A DNA stretch of 64,000 bases from an uncultured Mycoplasmataceae bacterium (GCA_947313745.1 CAMZNG010000006.1:42753-106752); one strand, 5' to 3'; positions 1 through 14,116 are shown, counted from the first letter of the stretch. Notes: generated from the sequence alone by a model not told the origin. Program-made: numbers and translations.

Positions 1-1208
<1,208 letters not shown>

Positions 1209-1350
1209 AATTAAGTGTAAAATCCTAATTATCTATAGATGAATAGATGTATCTAGTTTTCAGAGAGTTATCTGAAATAATATTGACAAATAAAGTACTG
1301 ACAAGTATTTATATAAATCTTTGTATGAAATCATGATTTATAAAAATATT
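1209..1350 (+). other. 23S-5S internal transcribed spacer
   Basis: Short spacer between the 23S and 5S rRNAs without a tRNA gene. GACAAATA at 1285-1292 is complementary to TATTTGTC at 1347-1354, which runs into the 5' end of the 5S. This could form an RNase III-type processing stem; that role is inferred. Its presence implies 23S and 5S are co-transcribed. Confidence 0.6.
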
Positions 1351-1458
1351 TGTCGGTGGCGATACAATTGGAGGTACACCTGATCCCATCCCGAACTCAG
1401 AAGTTAAGACCAATGTGGCCGAAGGTAGTGGCAACGCGAGAATAGGAAACCGCCGACT
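1351..1458 (+). rRNA. rrf: 5S ribosomal RNA
   Basis: About 108 nt, with the conserved loop segments 'cctgatcccatcccgaactc' (1379-1398), 'agaagttaag' and 'gtagtggcaacgcgaga', and a terminal helix in which GTCGG (1352-1356) pairs with CCGAC (1453-1457). It lies about 140 bases after the 23S, so this operon has the standard 23S-5S order. In some mycoplasmas (the hominis group) 5S is unlinked. A T-run follows directly at 1458-1464. Confidence 0.96.
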
Positions 1459-1519
1459 TTTTTTGAAAAGAAGTGATTAAATATATGAATCATCATTTTT
1501 CAAAAGAAGTAACTTTATC

Positions 1520-1557
1520 AAGCAATCTAGTAATTTAAAATTAGATTGCTTTTTTCT
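1520..1557 (+). terminator. rRNA operon rho-independent terminator
   Basis: Perfect 10-bp stem AAGCAATCTA (1520-1529) with TAGATTGCTT (1542-1551), a 12-nt loop and a following T-rich tail. It lies downstream of 5S and upstream of the next promoter. Confidence 0.85.
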
Positions 1558-1594
1558 TTATTTAAATATATGTTCTATTATTGCATTACTTTTA

Positions 1595-1600
1595 TATAAT
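1595..1600 (+). promoter_or_regulatory. -10 box of the 1610 gene (leaderless type)
   Basis: TATAAT ends 9 nt before the ATG at 1610 and there is no Shine-Dalgarno. Transcription would begin at or within a few bases of the start codon. Confidence 0.6.
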
Positions 1601-1609
1601 TAGAATACT

Positions 1610-2359
1610 ATGAAAAAATTAAAAGATATTGAAAAAAGTATAAAAGGAAATTATACTAATTTACAAGAAAGACAGAAGTTTAAAAATAATAAGAACATAA
1701 AAGTTATTGTTACAAACAAATGGATACTAAGTTTAGTAGAAACAATTTTAACTACTATAAAATTATTTATAGCCCTTTTCACATTTTTAACAATTATTTC
1801 TTGAGTTTCATTTCCAAAAGATGTTTTAAAAATATTTAAAATAATAACTCTTGTTTTAACCATAACATTTGCAATCGGAAATTTATTAACAACACTTATA
1901 GACAAAATATTAATAAGAATTAAACTAAATAAAATATGAGGAAAAAATAGAGATATAAAAGGAGAATACATAATACAAAAGGGTTTTTCATCAAAGGTGA
2001 ATGTCAAAACAAAAGCTAGTATGGAGACAAAGTTCTCGATTGATTTTAATAATAAAATAAATGTATTTGATAACAAACTTAGAATTTCAATTGATGAATT
2101 ATTAACACAACAAAAGAAAAAAAGAGGAACCTTAAAAGACGATGATAATAACTTAGAAGAATCAGAAATAAAAAAAGAAGATTCTTCAAAATGAAATATA
2201 TTAAAATCAATAATAGATGTTAAGAATAATATATTTTATATAGAATTTAGAAAAGATTCTGAAACAATAAATGTTGAAATAGACTTGGAAAATAAAATAG
2301 CTAATTGATATGGGAAAATACCTAATAATATTGATTATGGATATTGAAAATGAATTTAA
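1610..2359 (+). CDS. Hypothetical membrane protein
   Basis: A 249-residue protein I do not recognise. In-frame TGA codons at 1802, 2192, 2345 and 2351 read as Trp. The N-terminus is lysine-rich and cytosolic-looking. Two hydrophobic stretches follow (about residues 40-66 and 72-100), likely a transmembrane hairpin. The remaining 150 residues are polar and charged, with a Lys/Glu/Asp-rich patch near residues 160-195. No catalytic motif is visible. It stands alone between the rRNA terminator and gatC, with its own leaderless-type promoter, so it is probably monocistronic. Function unknown; the reading frame itself is well supported by length and context. Confidence 0.75.
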
Positions 2360-2395
2360 AAAAAGATTTTTAATTCTTTGTTTGTTTTCAAAAGG

Positions 2396-2401
2396 TATAA
2401 T
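2396..2401 (+). promoter_or_regulatory. -10 box of gatCAB operon (leaderless type)
   Basis: TATAAT ends 9 nt before the gatC ATG at 2411; no SD lies between them. Confidence 0.65.
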
Positions 2402-2410
2402 TAAAATATT

Positions 2411-2710
2411 ATGAAATTAAGAAATAGAATAAACTTTTTAATGGAGAAAGCTCATCTAAAATTATCTCCAGAAGAAATAAAACAATTTGAAAAAGACCTT
2501 GTACAATTTAAGGATGATTTAAAAATTCTTGATGAATATAGTGTTGAAAATATAGAACCATTAAGACAACCATTTGAGAAAAGTGCAAGCATATTAAGAG
2601 ATGATAATTTAGTAGAAAATAATTCATCAAAAATTATGGAAAACTCTTCAAATTCGATTAATGGATATGTTTTATTAACTGAAAAAGAAAGTAAAAAAAA
2701 TGTTCAATAA
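2411..2710 (+). CDS. gatC: Asp-tRNA(Asn)/Glu-tRNA(Gln) amidotransferase subunit C
   Basis: A 99-residue protein, normal for GatC, the small subunit that wraps around and stabilises GatA in the tRNA-dependent amidotransferase. The family pattern is visible: an N-terminal helix with 'LSPEEIKQFEKDLVQF', then the conserved 'EPLRQPFEKS...LRDD' segment. It is first in gatC-gatA-gatB, which identifies it as strongly as the sequence does. Its 3' end overlaps the gatA start by 11 bases, so the two are translationally coupled. It starts from a leaderless-type promoter. Confidence 0.93.
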   Translation: MKLRNRINFLMEKAHLKLSPEEIKQFEKDLVQFKDDLKILDEYSVENIEPLRQPFEKSASILRDDNLVENNSSKIMENSSNSINGYVLLTEKESKKNVQ

Positions 2711-4061
2711 GGAAAAGTGAAAAAAGATAAATCTTGCTTTTTATAGAGATGAAGTAATAAAGAGTAAAAAAGAAGATCATTCAATAATTGAAGCAATTGA
2801 TTTTACAAAATTTAAAATAGAAAAAAAATCACAATTACTTGATGGTATTCCATTTGGAATAAAGGATAATTTTTCATTAGAAGACACAAACACATCTTCT
2901 GCTTCAAAAATATTAAAAGGATTTAAACCAAATTATACCTCTACAGTATTTAAAAAATTAGTAAGTAATGGAGCAATTCCAATACTAAAGACTAATTTAG
3001 ATGAATTAGCAATGGGAGGAACAGGGTTGACTTCAAACCATGGTCCAGTCTATAATCCTTTTAATAAAGAGCATATTGCTGGAGGATCTTCTTCAGGGTC
3101 AAATTATATTGTTGCTGATGGAACCGTTCCTTTTTCAATTGGTTCAGACACTGGTGATTCAGTGAGGAAGCCTGCTGCATACACTGGGGTAATAGGGTAT
3201 AAACCAACTTGAGGAATAGTTTCAAGATATGGTCTGTTTGATTTTGCCCCAACTTGAGATACTGTTGGATGATTCACAAACAATGTTAAAGAATCAGCTC
3301 TTCTTTTAGATGTTCTGCAGGGTTACGATAGTTTGGATGCTTCATCACTTCATTCTACTGATAAGAACTTTTTAGAAGAAATAAATTTAGAAAATGAAAA
3401 ATATAAAATATCAATAATTCCTGAACTTGAAAAATATATTAAAGATGATGAAGTAAGAAATGATTATCACAAGGCTATTGATTTACTTAAAAAAGATGGA
3501 CATGAAATAATTGAATTTAAACCAAATTTAAAAATTTTTGAATCAACATTAATAGTTTATAGGATAGTTTCTTCATTAGAAGCATTTACTTGTAATTCAA
3601 ATTTAACAGGTTTTTTATTTGGTAATAATTTTAAAAAAGATGTTGGATATTTAGAAGGTTTAAACGAAGCAAGAACCAAAGGTTTTAACTATGAAGTCAA
3701 AAAAAGATTCTTATGATCACAAGAGGCTAGATATTCGAAAGAGAAGTATTATTTAAAAGCATTAAAGATAAGAAGATTAATTAATGATGAAATAAATAAA
3801 ATATTAGAAAAAGTTGATGTTTTATTAATCCCAACAACTACTGATTTATCATCAAACATAAATAATTTAAACACTTTCGACTCAAAAAATGTTTTAAACA
3901 ACTTTTTAACTATATTTAACAGTAATGGATCACCATCTCTTTCTTTACCGATTACAAAAAAAGGACACCAGTCAACTTCTGTGAATATTTCTTCCTTGCC
4001 ATTTCAAGATAAGAAAGTATTTAAATTAGCAAATAGATTAGAGGAATTAAATGAAAAATAA
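2700..4061 (+). CDS. gatA: Asp-tRNA(Asn)/Glu-tRNA(Gln) amidotransferase subunit A
   Basis: The amidase subunit (453 aa), which releases ammonia from glutamine for transamidation of misacylated tRNA. The amidase signature is complete: 'GIPFGIKDN' with the triad lysine, 'GGSSSGS' with the cis-serine, and 'GSDTGDSVRKPAAY' with the nucleophilic serine (TGDS where many bacteria have TGGS). Several TGA codons fall inside the conserved core, for example 'GYKPTWGIVSRYG'. The start is ATG 2700 inside gatC, in frame with the N-terminal helix. The 3' end overlaps gatB by 11 bases. The enzyme allows Gln-tRNA synthesis by the indirect route, typical of mollicutes. Confidence 0.95.
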
Positions 4062-5469
4062 TAAATATATATTTACATTTGGAGTAGAAATCCATGCTGA
4101 ACTTTTAACAAACACAAAAGCATTTTCACCATCGAAGGTTGATTTTGGAGCAAAACCTAATACATCTATACACCCAATTGATTTAGGATATCCAGGATCA
4201 AAACCTACTGTTAATAAAAAAATGGTTGAATATGCATATAGATTATCAAAAATTTTAGAAATGGATATTTCTGATAAATTATGGTTTGATAGAAAAAATT
4301 ATTTTTATCCAGATCTTCCGAAAGGTTTTCAAATAACACAATATTATAGACCGATAGGAGTTAATGGAAAGTTTTCAATCATAACAAATGATAATGAAAA
4401 GGATATTACAATAACAGAAATACACATGGAAGAAGATACGGCAAAACAAACAAAAATAAAAGAAGGTATTTTATTTGATTTTAATAGATCGGGAATACCT
4501 TTGATTGAAATTGTTTCTGGCCATGAGGAATTATCTTCTGTGGAAGATGTGGTGGAATATGTCAGACAATTAAAAGATCAACTTGTCATTATGGGAATTA
4601 ATGATGGAAAGATGGAGGAAGGTTCTTTTAGGGTTGATGTAAATGTTTCGGTTAGGAAAACAAATCAAAAAGAATACGGAACTAGAACCGAAGTTAAAAA
4701 CCTTAATTCTTTTAAGAATATAAAAAAAGCATTAGAATTTGAAATAAAAAGGCATATAAACATATTGGAAGCAGGAAAAGAAGTAGAATCATATACAGTT
4801 AGGTTTGATGAGGAAAGCAACGAAACAATTCAAATGAGACCAAAAGATAGTGAAAATGACTATAACTTCATCCATGAGGGGAACATAACTCCAATAACAT
4901 TATCAAAGAAAGACATCGAGGAATTTAATTCTTTTAATGATATTAAATTAATTTCATTTAAAAATAAATGAAAAAATAAAATAAGTGATAGCGATCTTTC
5001 AATAATTACTTCATCAAAAAGAATATTTGATTTATTTAATAGTTTAATTTTAAAGAATGATTTCAAAGAGGTTGTTAATTTATTAATTAATAATTTTAAG
5101 CCAATGATTAACGAAGCAAATTTAAGTGTTATAAGAATTGATGAAAACGAAATTGAAGAAATAATAAATTTAAAGAAAAAAGGAAAAATAGATAATAGAG
5201 AAATTGATAAATTGTTAGTTAAAATGTTTGGTGGGAGCATACAAAAAGAATTAAAGAACATTTCTTCAAAACAACTTCTTTCAGATGAAAAAATAATAGA
5301 AATAATTAAAAAGATAGTAGAAATTAATAATGAAATGATCACAAGAGATAAAGATAGACCAGAAAGAATTGAAAAATTTATAATGGGACAACTAATGAAA
5401 GAAACAAAAGGAAAAGCAAGTCCTCAAGTTGCAAATAAATTGGTGAAAGATATTTTATGAACAAAATAA
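4051..5469 (+). CDS. gatB: Asp-tRNA(Asn)/Glu-tRNA(Gln) amidotransferase subunit B
   Basis: The tRNA-binding and kinase subunit (472 aa), which phosphorylates the misacyl group and then amidates it. Motifs seen are 'GVEIHAEL' near the N-terminus, 'YPDLPKGFQITQYY', 'IHMEEDTAK', 'DFNRSGIPLIEIV' and 'RTEVKNLNSFKNI'. The C-terminal YqeY-like tail domain ends '...GKASPQVANKLVKDILWTK'. TGA codons at 4969 and 5458 are Trp; the real stop is TAA at 5467. The end overlaps the next start (5457). It forms the GatCAB complex with the two preceding genes. Confidence 0.95.
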
Positions 5470-5648
5470 AATCAATAATTCTTTTACTCCTTTTTATTGG
5501 ATCATATATTATTGTTTTCTTTGGTATTGTTGGAGAGGTTATTTCATTAATTTTGATGATTATATTTATAGTTTTTTTGTTTATTCCATTCGGAGGGAAT
5601 ATAATTGATTCAACAAAAAATCTTAATGAAATAATAAAGGAGAACAAA
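5457..5648 (+). other. In-frame membrane-segment extension upstream of mnmA
   Basis: From an ATG at 5457, overlapping the gatB end, 64 codons run in frame and without a stop into the mnmA coding region. The encoded peptide starts MNKIKSIILLLLFIGS and contains two strongly hydrophobic segments (about residues 5-24 and 26-44) followed by a polar linker. Translation from 5457 would give a 440-residue membrane-anchored MnmA. Translation from the SD-preceded ATG at 5649 gives the normal soluble enzyme. Initiation at 5457 has no good SD and would rely on coupling to gatB. Whether both forms are made cannot be told from sequence. Confidence 0.6.
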
Positions 5649-6779
5649 ATGAAAAAAGAAGAAAATTTTTTTCCAAATAAAAAAAATAAAATTGCAATAA
5701 TGTTATCTGGCGGAGTTGATTCTGCGGTTGTAGTAAAATTACTATTGGAAAAAAAATATGAAGTTGAAGCTTTTTTTATGAGGAATTGAGATTCAACAAC
5801 AAATTTTGAATTAAACAAAATATTAACAAAGGATGAAATTTGTCAACAAGAAGAGGATTATAAAGATGCTGTTAGTGTTGCAAAGCACTTCAATATAAAA
5901 TTGCATAGAATAGACTTTGTCAAAGAGTATTGAGATGATGTGTTTTCTGTATTTTTGAAGGAAATTGAAAGAGGTTTGACACCAAATCCTGATATATTAT
6001 GTAATAGACACATTAAATTCGGAAGATTCATACAATACATTGAAGATAAGCACCCACAATTTAATTTTATTGCTACGGGACATTATGCAAAAATCATAGA
6101 AAGAGATGGTATTAAATTGCTTTCTCAAGCAAAAGACTCATTAAAAGACCAAACATACTTTCTAGCGGAAATTGAAAGAAGAATGATAAATAAAATTGTC
6201 TTTCCATTGGGAGATCTTGAAAAAAGTGAAATTAGAGAGATTGCAAAAGAATCAAAAATACCTGTTGCAACTAAAAAAGATTCTACAGGGATATGCTTCA
6301 TAGGGAAAAGAAACTTTCCTGAATTTATTTCTAATTATCTAGAAAAAAAACCAGGGAAAATAATTGACGAAGAATCTGGTGAAGTGGTTGGAAAACATAA
6401 TGGAGCTTTGTTTTATACAATAGGACAAAGAAAGGGTTTAAATCTCGGTGGATTTGATAAACCATATTTTGTTAGTTCAAAAGATATTAAAAAAAACCAA
6501 ATATTTGTTTCATCCGGAATTGAAAATAAGAACCTTTTTTCAAAAGAGATTTATGCAAACAATTTTAATTTTTTGGTTGATGAATCATTGTTAGATAGGG
6601 AAACAACAATTAAATTTAAAACAAGGCACTCAGAAACAATATATAAAGGTAAACTTATATTGATAGGGGATTCAAAGGTAAAAGTGATTGCAAAAGAAAA
6701 AGTTAAAGCAGTTACACCAGGCCAGGAGTTGGTTGTCTATTTAAACAGAATTTGCATAGGAGGAGGACAAATAATTTAA
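5649..6779 (+). CDS. mnmA: tRNA-specific 2-thiouridylase MnmA
   Basis: Thiolates U34 of the Lys, Glu and Gln tRNAs using ATP and a persulfide donor. The product from ATG 5649 is 376 aa, the usual family length. The PP-loop 'MLSGGVDSAV' is near residue 19. Other motifs are 'PDILCNRHIKFG' with one catalytic cysteine, 'ATGHYAKI', 'KDQTYFLAEI' and 'STGICFIGKRNF' with the second catalytic cysteine, then the C-terminal beta-barrel 'GQRKGLNLGG'. The start at 5649 is chosen because AAGGAG (5638-5643) sits 5 bases before it and it matches the family N-terminus. The frame continues upstream to 5457 as a membrane segment. Confidence 0.93.
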
Positions 6780-6780
6780 T

Positions 6781-7680
6781 ATGAAAACGAAAACAATGAT
6801 TCATTATATTCTTTCATTACTAACCGAATTTTTATTGATTGTTGTTTCAATTTATTTGTTTGTCTTCTCTATTTTTAGAGGTAATATTAGTGGTTGAGGA
6901 TGAACTTTTCTTATGTCGCTCATTGTTTTATTAATTTTTCTTTCTGCAATAACTATGATATTAAGTGAATTTAAAAATTTGATAAAAACAATTATCCCTA
7001 TATTTACTTCTGCTTTTGCATTATCGTTTTTTATTATGATAGTTGAAATTTTATGTTCTAAATGAAAATCACTATATATATCTTCGATGACTGAAACCGA
7101 CAAACCTAATGTAGGATTAATAATTATCTTAATAATATTCATAATTATAGTTGTAATTTCTTTGTTATGATCAAATATTTATCTAACAATTTTTTCAATG
7201 GTTCCAACAACATCTAATAGAGCCGAGGAATGAGAAGTAATAAATTATCTTAAATTATTTTTTTCACATTCAAAAATATATCATTTGGAAAATTTTTCAT
7301 ATTTAACAAATAATAAAAATAAATTATTCATTATAAAATTTATCACTGATGATAATATAGAAAGAAAAATAAATTTTGAATATAAAAAAATATTTAGAAC
7401 TCAAAATGAACTAAAAGAAGAAAAAACAGAAGAAAAAATAATACCTCCTTCAGATGAAATACTTTCTTTGCAAAAAGCAATTAAAAATACAAACAAAGTA
7501 TTTGATGAAGAATTAAAAGGTATAATCTCATATATGTCAAATAATCTTCCAGAAGTAATTGGTGAAAAAGATAATAATATTGAAATAATAAAAAATAAAA
7601 CTTTATTTAAAATGTATAAAACAATTAGCAAAACAAAAAATAAAATAGACTTTGAAAGTAAAAAAGGAGAATTATCATAA
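6781..7680 (+). CDS. Hypothetical four-helix membrane protein
   Basis: A 299-residue protein with no family I recognise. Four hydrophobic segments occupy about residues 7-32, 40-62, 68-92 and 105-140, many carrying TGA-coded Trp. They are followed by a soluble C-terminal half of about 150 residues rich in Lys, Glu and Asn. The ATG is 1 nt after the mnmA stop and the TAA overlaps the next ATG, so it belongs to the gatCAB-mnmA transcript. Possibly a mollicute lineage-specific membrane protein. The function is not predictable from sequence. Confidence 0.75.
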
Positions 7681-8543
7681 TGGAAAAAATACCTAAAGCA
7701 TACTTTATAGATATTGATGGAACTTTAGTAAAGGGATCAAGTAAACTAAGTATAAAAGATAAGCATTCAATAAAAAATGCAGCAAAAGAGGGGGCATACA
7801 TAATATTATCAACTGGAAGATCAATACAAACTGTGTGACCAATTTGAGAGCAAATTACACTAAAAAATAAATATACAAGATATGTTATTGCAAATAATGG
7901 TTCTGCCATTTGAGATATGGAAGGAAAAAAAATACTTAGTGAGAATTTTCTTGATGAAAAAACATTTGTTGATGTTGCAGAATACTTGTATAAAAAAGGA
8001 TATGCATTTAGAAATTCTCTTGAAACAAATTTTTATTGCAAAAAAAATATCTTATCTAAAATAGTTAGTGTGAAAAAGAAATTTAAAATTGAAAATGATT
8101 TTTCAAAACTTAAATATAATAATGATACTGCAAAGAAATTAGGGGTAATAACTTCAATGTCAAAAAGGAAAGTAAGAAAAATTTCAAACAAGTTAAAAGA
8201 ATTATTTCCACAATTAGAGATTTCAATAACTGGTCCAGGATTATACATTGAAATGAATGCAAAAGGAATTTCAAAAGGAAAAGGTGCTAAATTTTTATCA
8301 GAAAAATTAGGATTTGATTTGAAAGATTCTGTTCATATTGGAGATTCGATGAATGATTTTGCAGGGTTTAAGGTTGTTGGGACAAAAGTAGCAATGGGTA
8401 ACGGTATGAATTTATTAAAGAAAGAAGCTGATATTATTACAAAATCAGTTTCTAAATCAGGTGTTTCTTTCGCGATAGATGAATTAACTAATAATAATTT
8501 AAAGATAAAAACATCAGAAAAAATTAAACAATTAAAATTATAA
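7680..8543 (+). CDS. HAD-superfamily phosphatase, Cof type
   Basis: A 287-residue haloacid-dehalogenase-like hydrolase of the Cof/IIB subfamily, which usually dephosphorylates sugar phosphates or nucleotides. Motif I 'FIDIDGTLV' gives both catalytic aspartates. 'STGR' is motif II. The lysine of motif III lies in 'AKGISKGKG', and motif IV is 'HIGDSMNDFAGF'. The region between motifs II and III fits the type IIB cap. The start ATG at 7680 overlaps the previous TAA, so it ends the gatCAB-mnmA operon. The substrate cannot be assigned. Confidence 0.88.
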
Positions 8544-8570
8544 GCCAACATTATTTTTCATTATAAATAA

Positions 8571-8597
8571 CAACCATCTACTTAGTTGTCCTTTTTA
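8571..8597 (+). terminator. Weak terminator-like hairpin
   Basis: ACAAC (8571-8575) pairs with GTTGT (8586-8590), followed by CC and a five-T run. It is a short stem, but suitably placed after the HAD gene. The remainder of the 8544-8745 spacer shows nothing else recognisable. Confidence 0.4.
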
Positions 8598-8745
8598 ATA
8601 CATGAATATCTTCTTAAAAATAGTTATCATTTATTTAAATATTAAATTTATAGGTTCCAACAATGTAATAACTAATAGCTAAAAAATAAAAGGGGACATA
8701 AATTTTGTAAATGCACTTAAATTGAAATTAAGTAACAATATATAA

Positions 8746-9771
8746 TTAACAATCATCATTTAATATTATTGTTTTTTTTGACAAATTAAATGAAAGATTA
8801 TCCTTGTTTTTTATATATATAAATGATTCAACTTTATGATTATCTTCATTATTTTTTTTATGTCCAAATTCGTAATCTTTTGAATTTTTAAGTATTATTT
8901 TACCATTATTATTCATTGCTAAAATAATATTAATGTCAGTTCCGTTCAATTCCAAAACATACTTCATTATTTCTCTACGAATCCTTGATTTTGTAAATGA
9001 TTTATTAGAAATAGAATCAATCAATACACTAAATGAATTATATTTATTATTTTGAAGGTTGTTTTTAACATATTTTATTACATTTTTATTTGATGATGAT
9101 GTAATAATTTTTCCAATGATTATTTCAAAGTAATCCTCAATTGTTCTGTGATTTTCATTTGTTATTATATTTTTACTAGAGTTTAACCCAGATAAAATTT
9201 CTTTTCTAATAGATGTTGCAGAAGTATATCTCTTACTTTTTAATCTTTTTATTCTTGCGAATTCAATATTTAAACCCATTTTTTTTGCTTCTAAAACATA
9301 TGATATACCTAAAATATCATTTGGCTTAAATTTTCTTCCAAAGAGATTTTCTATTGCTTTTGGAAGAGAGTGAAATTCTTTCTTTAATTTATTAATGTTT
9401 TCTTTATTATCAATTATCTTGCTAACAACCTCATTAATTTCCTTTAAAGACAATTCTTCAGAACCGAAAAATATTTTATTAACACCAAACTTTAAAAGTG
9501 TTTCTATTGCTTTCTTTGCAAAAATATTTGAATTATTCAAAACAAAAAAAGGAGGTATCTCCACAACTAAATCAACATTATTTTTAATGGCACTTTTTGC
9601 TCTGACTCATTTATCATAAATAGCTAAATCACCCCTTTGAACAAATTCTCCACTCATTGCTACAACAATAAAAGAATCTGGATTGCTCTTCTTAATCTTA
9701 TTTATTATTCTTATGTGTCCATTATGGATAGGGTTAAATTCTGCAATAATTCCTATAATATCTTTTTTCAT
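8746..9771 (-). CDS. tmcAL: tRNA(Met) cytidine acetate ligase
   Basis: YlbM/TmcAL family, 341 aa, which makes N4-acetylcytidine at the wobble position of elongator tRNA(Met) from acetate and ATP. The nucleotidyltransferase-like N-terminus has 'GIIAEFNPIHNGHI' (HxGH type), 'VAMSGEFVQRGDLAIYDKWVRAK' split across one TGA-coded Trp, and the middle 'DILGISYVLEA' and 'TSATSIRKEI' motifs. It is one of only two minus-strand genes. It diverges from alaS, and the two -10 boxes form one palindrome (9782-9791). It has no SD and a TATAAT 10 nt before its ATG, so it is probably leaderless. Confidence 0.92.
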
Positions 9772-9781
9772 AACTATATTA

Positions 9782-9791
9782 ATTATATAAT
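9782..9791. promoter_or_regulatory. Palindromic bidirectional -10 element (tmcAL / alaS)
   Basis: ATTATATAAT reads TATAAT on both strands: plus at 9786-9791 (9 nt before the alaS ATG) and minus at 9787-9782 (10 nt before the tmcAL ATG). Both genes lack an SD, so two leaderless transcripts would diverge from overlapping -10 boxes. Confidence 0.65.
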
Positions 9792-9800
9792 TAATAATAT

Positions 9801-12448
<2,648 letters not shown>

Positions 12449-12461
<13 letters not shown>

Positions 12462-12871
12462 GTCTTGATTTAGGAATAAAATCATTAGGTATTTGTGTCT
12501 CTGATCCATCAAATATAATTGCTATTCCATTGGAAAATTTTATGTTTGAAAGAGGAAATTTTATTATTGCAAAGAATAAAGTAGAATCTTTAGTAAAGGA
12601 ATTTAATATAAAAATAATTCTTTTAGGACATCCATTAAGAACAGATGGAATGAAGTCTGAGGCAACAGAAATGTCTGAACATTTCTATAAAATTTTAAAA
12701 GAAAACCTTGTTGGTGTTAATATAAGATTATATGATGAAAGATTCTCAACACAAAGAGGAATAGAATTGTTAAAAAATAAATATAAAGATCCAGCAACAA
12801 TAAGAGAATTAAAAGACATGGCTGCAGCATATACAATGTTAATTGATTTTTTAACATATAATAATAGTTAA
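12449..12871 (+). CDS. ruvX: Holliday junction resolvase-like / pre-16S rRNA nuclease YqgF
   Basis: A 140-residue RNase H-fold protein of the YqgF/RuvX family, which finishes 16S rRNA 5' maturation. 'LSLDLGIKSLGICVSD' carries the first acidic residue, 'LLGHPLRTDG' follows, and 'YDERFSTQ' plus 'KDMAAAYTMLIDFL' hold the later acidic positions. It overlaps the end of alaS; the alaS-ruvX order is common in Firmicutes and mollicutes. Confidence 0.9.
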
Positions 12872-12892
12872 TATATAAAAAAGGGGGAAACA

Positions 12893-13528
12893 ATGAAAGA
12901 AGATAATAGATTAATTTTAATTTCTGGTGGTACAGCATCAGGAAAAAGCCTAATTTCAGACATAGTTAAAGAGCAACTCGAAACCAAAGGTGAAGAAGCA
13001 ACAATAATAAGGATGGATAATTACTATAAAAGTTTAAGTGATCTTGGAGAAGAAGATGTAAATAAAGTAAACTGAGATAAACCATCGGTGTTTGATTGAG
13101 ATCAGTTATTAATTGACATAGATATTTTACTTTCCGGGAAAAGAATAGAGAGAAAAAAATATTGTTACAAAACTGGAATTTATGGAAATGAGAAAATTTT
13201 ATTAACCCCCAAAAAGAATTTGATTATTGAAGGAATATTTATTTTTAGAAATAAAAAATTAAGAAATAAAGCTACACAATTAATTTATGTTGATGTGGAT
13301 CCAAAAATAAGAATGCAAAGAAGAATGGAAAGAGATTCAATTGATAGGTATGATGAATCATTTGATGAAAAGAAATTTGTAGATAGATGAAAAAAAGTAA
13401 TTCAACCAATGCATAAAAGATATGTTAAAAAAACAAGGAAATATGCTGATGAAATAATTAATAATGATAATGAAATCAATAAAGAAAAAAAATTAGAAAT
13501 AATAAAAAAAATAATAAATAATAAATAA
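12893..13528 (+). CDS. udk: Uridine kinase
   Basis: A 211-residue P-loop nucleoside kinase that phosphorylates uridine/cytidine in pyrimidine salvage. The Walker A motif 'SGGTASGKS' is near residue 12. 'MDNYYKSL' is the family's conserved substrate-side motif, and 'FDWDQLLIDI' and 'IIEGIFIF' (Walker B) follow. The lid 'RRMERDSIDRYDE' is present. Three TGA codons read as Trp. A clear SD (GGGGGA) precedes the ATG. It works with cytidine deaminase (18658) in pyrimidine salvage. Confidence 0.9.
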
Positions 13529-13562
13529 TGGTAAAATATTATTAATATAAAGGAAAAAAATA

Positions 13563-14072
13563 ATGGCAAATGAAAAATTTAATGTAGGTATAAACCTAGA
13601 TGATACAAATAAAGTTGATCTAACTTCGCAAGGGAAGAAAGACCTTGAAAAAAAACTAAGAAATTTAATTGATGAACAAAGACCAAAAGTTCAAGAAGAA
13701 TTAGCTGAAGCTAGAGCACAAGGTGATTTATCTGAGAACGCAGAATATGATTCTGCAAAAAATAAACAAGCAGAAATCGAAATGGAAATTGCAAGAATTG
13801 AAGATATTCTTACTAGAGCGAAGATTGTTAGAACATCAAAATCAGTTAATGAGGTTAATATCGGACACACTGTTGTATATAAAAAGGGATCAAACTCAAA
13901 AGAGAATAAAATAGTTATAGTTCCTGATGCTGAATATGATCCTTTAACAGAGATTCCTAAAGTAGGCGCAGGAACAATACTTGCACAAGCAATCTTAGGA
14001 AAAAAAGTAGGAGATACGGTAATTATTCCAGCTGAAAAACAATATAAAATAACAATTACCTTAATAAAATAA
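13563..14072 (+). CDS. greA: Transcription elongation factor GreA
   Basis: A 169-residue Gre factor that stimulates cleavage of backtracked RNA in RNA polymerase. The coiled-coil N-domain has the tip signature 'ARAQGDLSENAEYDSAKNKQ', with its acidic residues, and the C-domain carries 'VGAGTILAQAILGKKVGD'. There is a short polar N-terminal addition (about 15 residues) before the domain. The upstream AAAGGAAAA SD supports the ATG at 13563. A hairpin terminator follows. Confidence 0.94.
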   Translation: MANEKFNVGINLDDTNKVDLTSQGKKDLEKKLRNLIDEQRPKVQEELAEARAQGDLSENAEYDSAKNKQAEIEMEIARIEDILTRAKIVRTSKSVNEVNIGHTVVYKKGSNSKENKIVIVPDAEYDPLTEIPKVGAGTILAQAILGKKVGDTVIIPAEKQYKITITLIK

Positions 14073-14084
14073 TTACAATTAATT

Positions 14085-14110
14085 AATGCAATGAATATTG
14101 CATTTTTATT
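14085..14110 (+). terminator. Terminator after greA
   Basis: Perfect 8-bp stem AATGCAAT (14085-14092) with ATTGCATT (14097-14104), loop GAAT, followed by T-rich sequence. It ends the alaS-ruvX-udk-greA run. Confidence 0.75.
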
Positions 14111-14116
14111 TCAATG

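Noticed and set aside
1610..1804. Stop at each TGA, leaving many short genes
   Set aside because: Conserved proteins such as DgkA, RplU, DeoC and GatA are only complete when TGA is Trp, so code 4 applies throughout.
5457..5648. Separate small membrane protein gene
   Set aside because: There is no stop codon before mnmA in this frame, so it cannot be a stand-alone product; reported as an extension instead.
8544..8745. Possible RNA gene in the spacer between the HAD gene and tmcAL
   Set aside because: A GGTTCCAAC stretch recalls a tRNA T-arm, but no cloverleaf can be formed around it.
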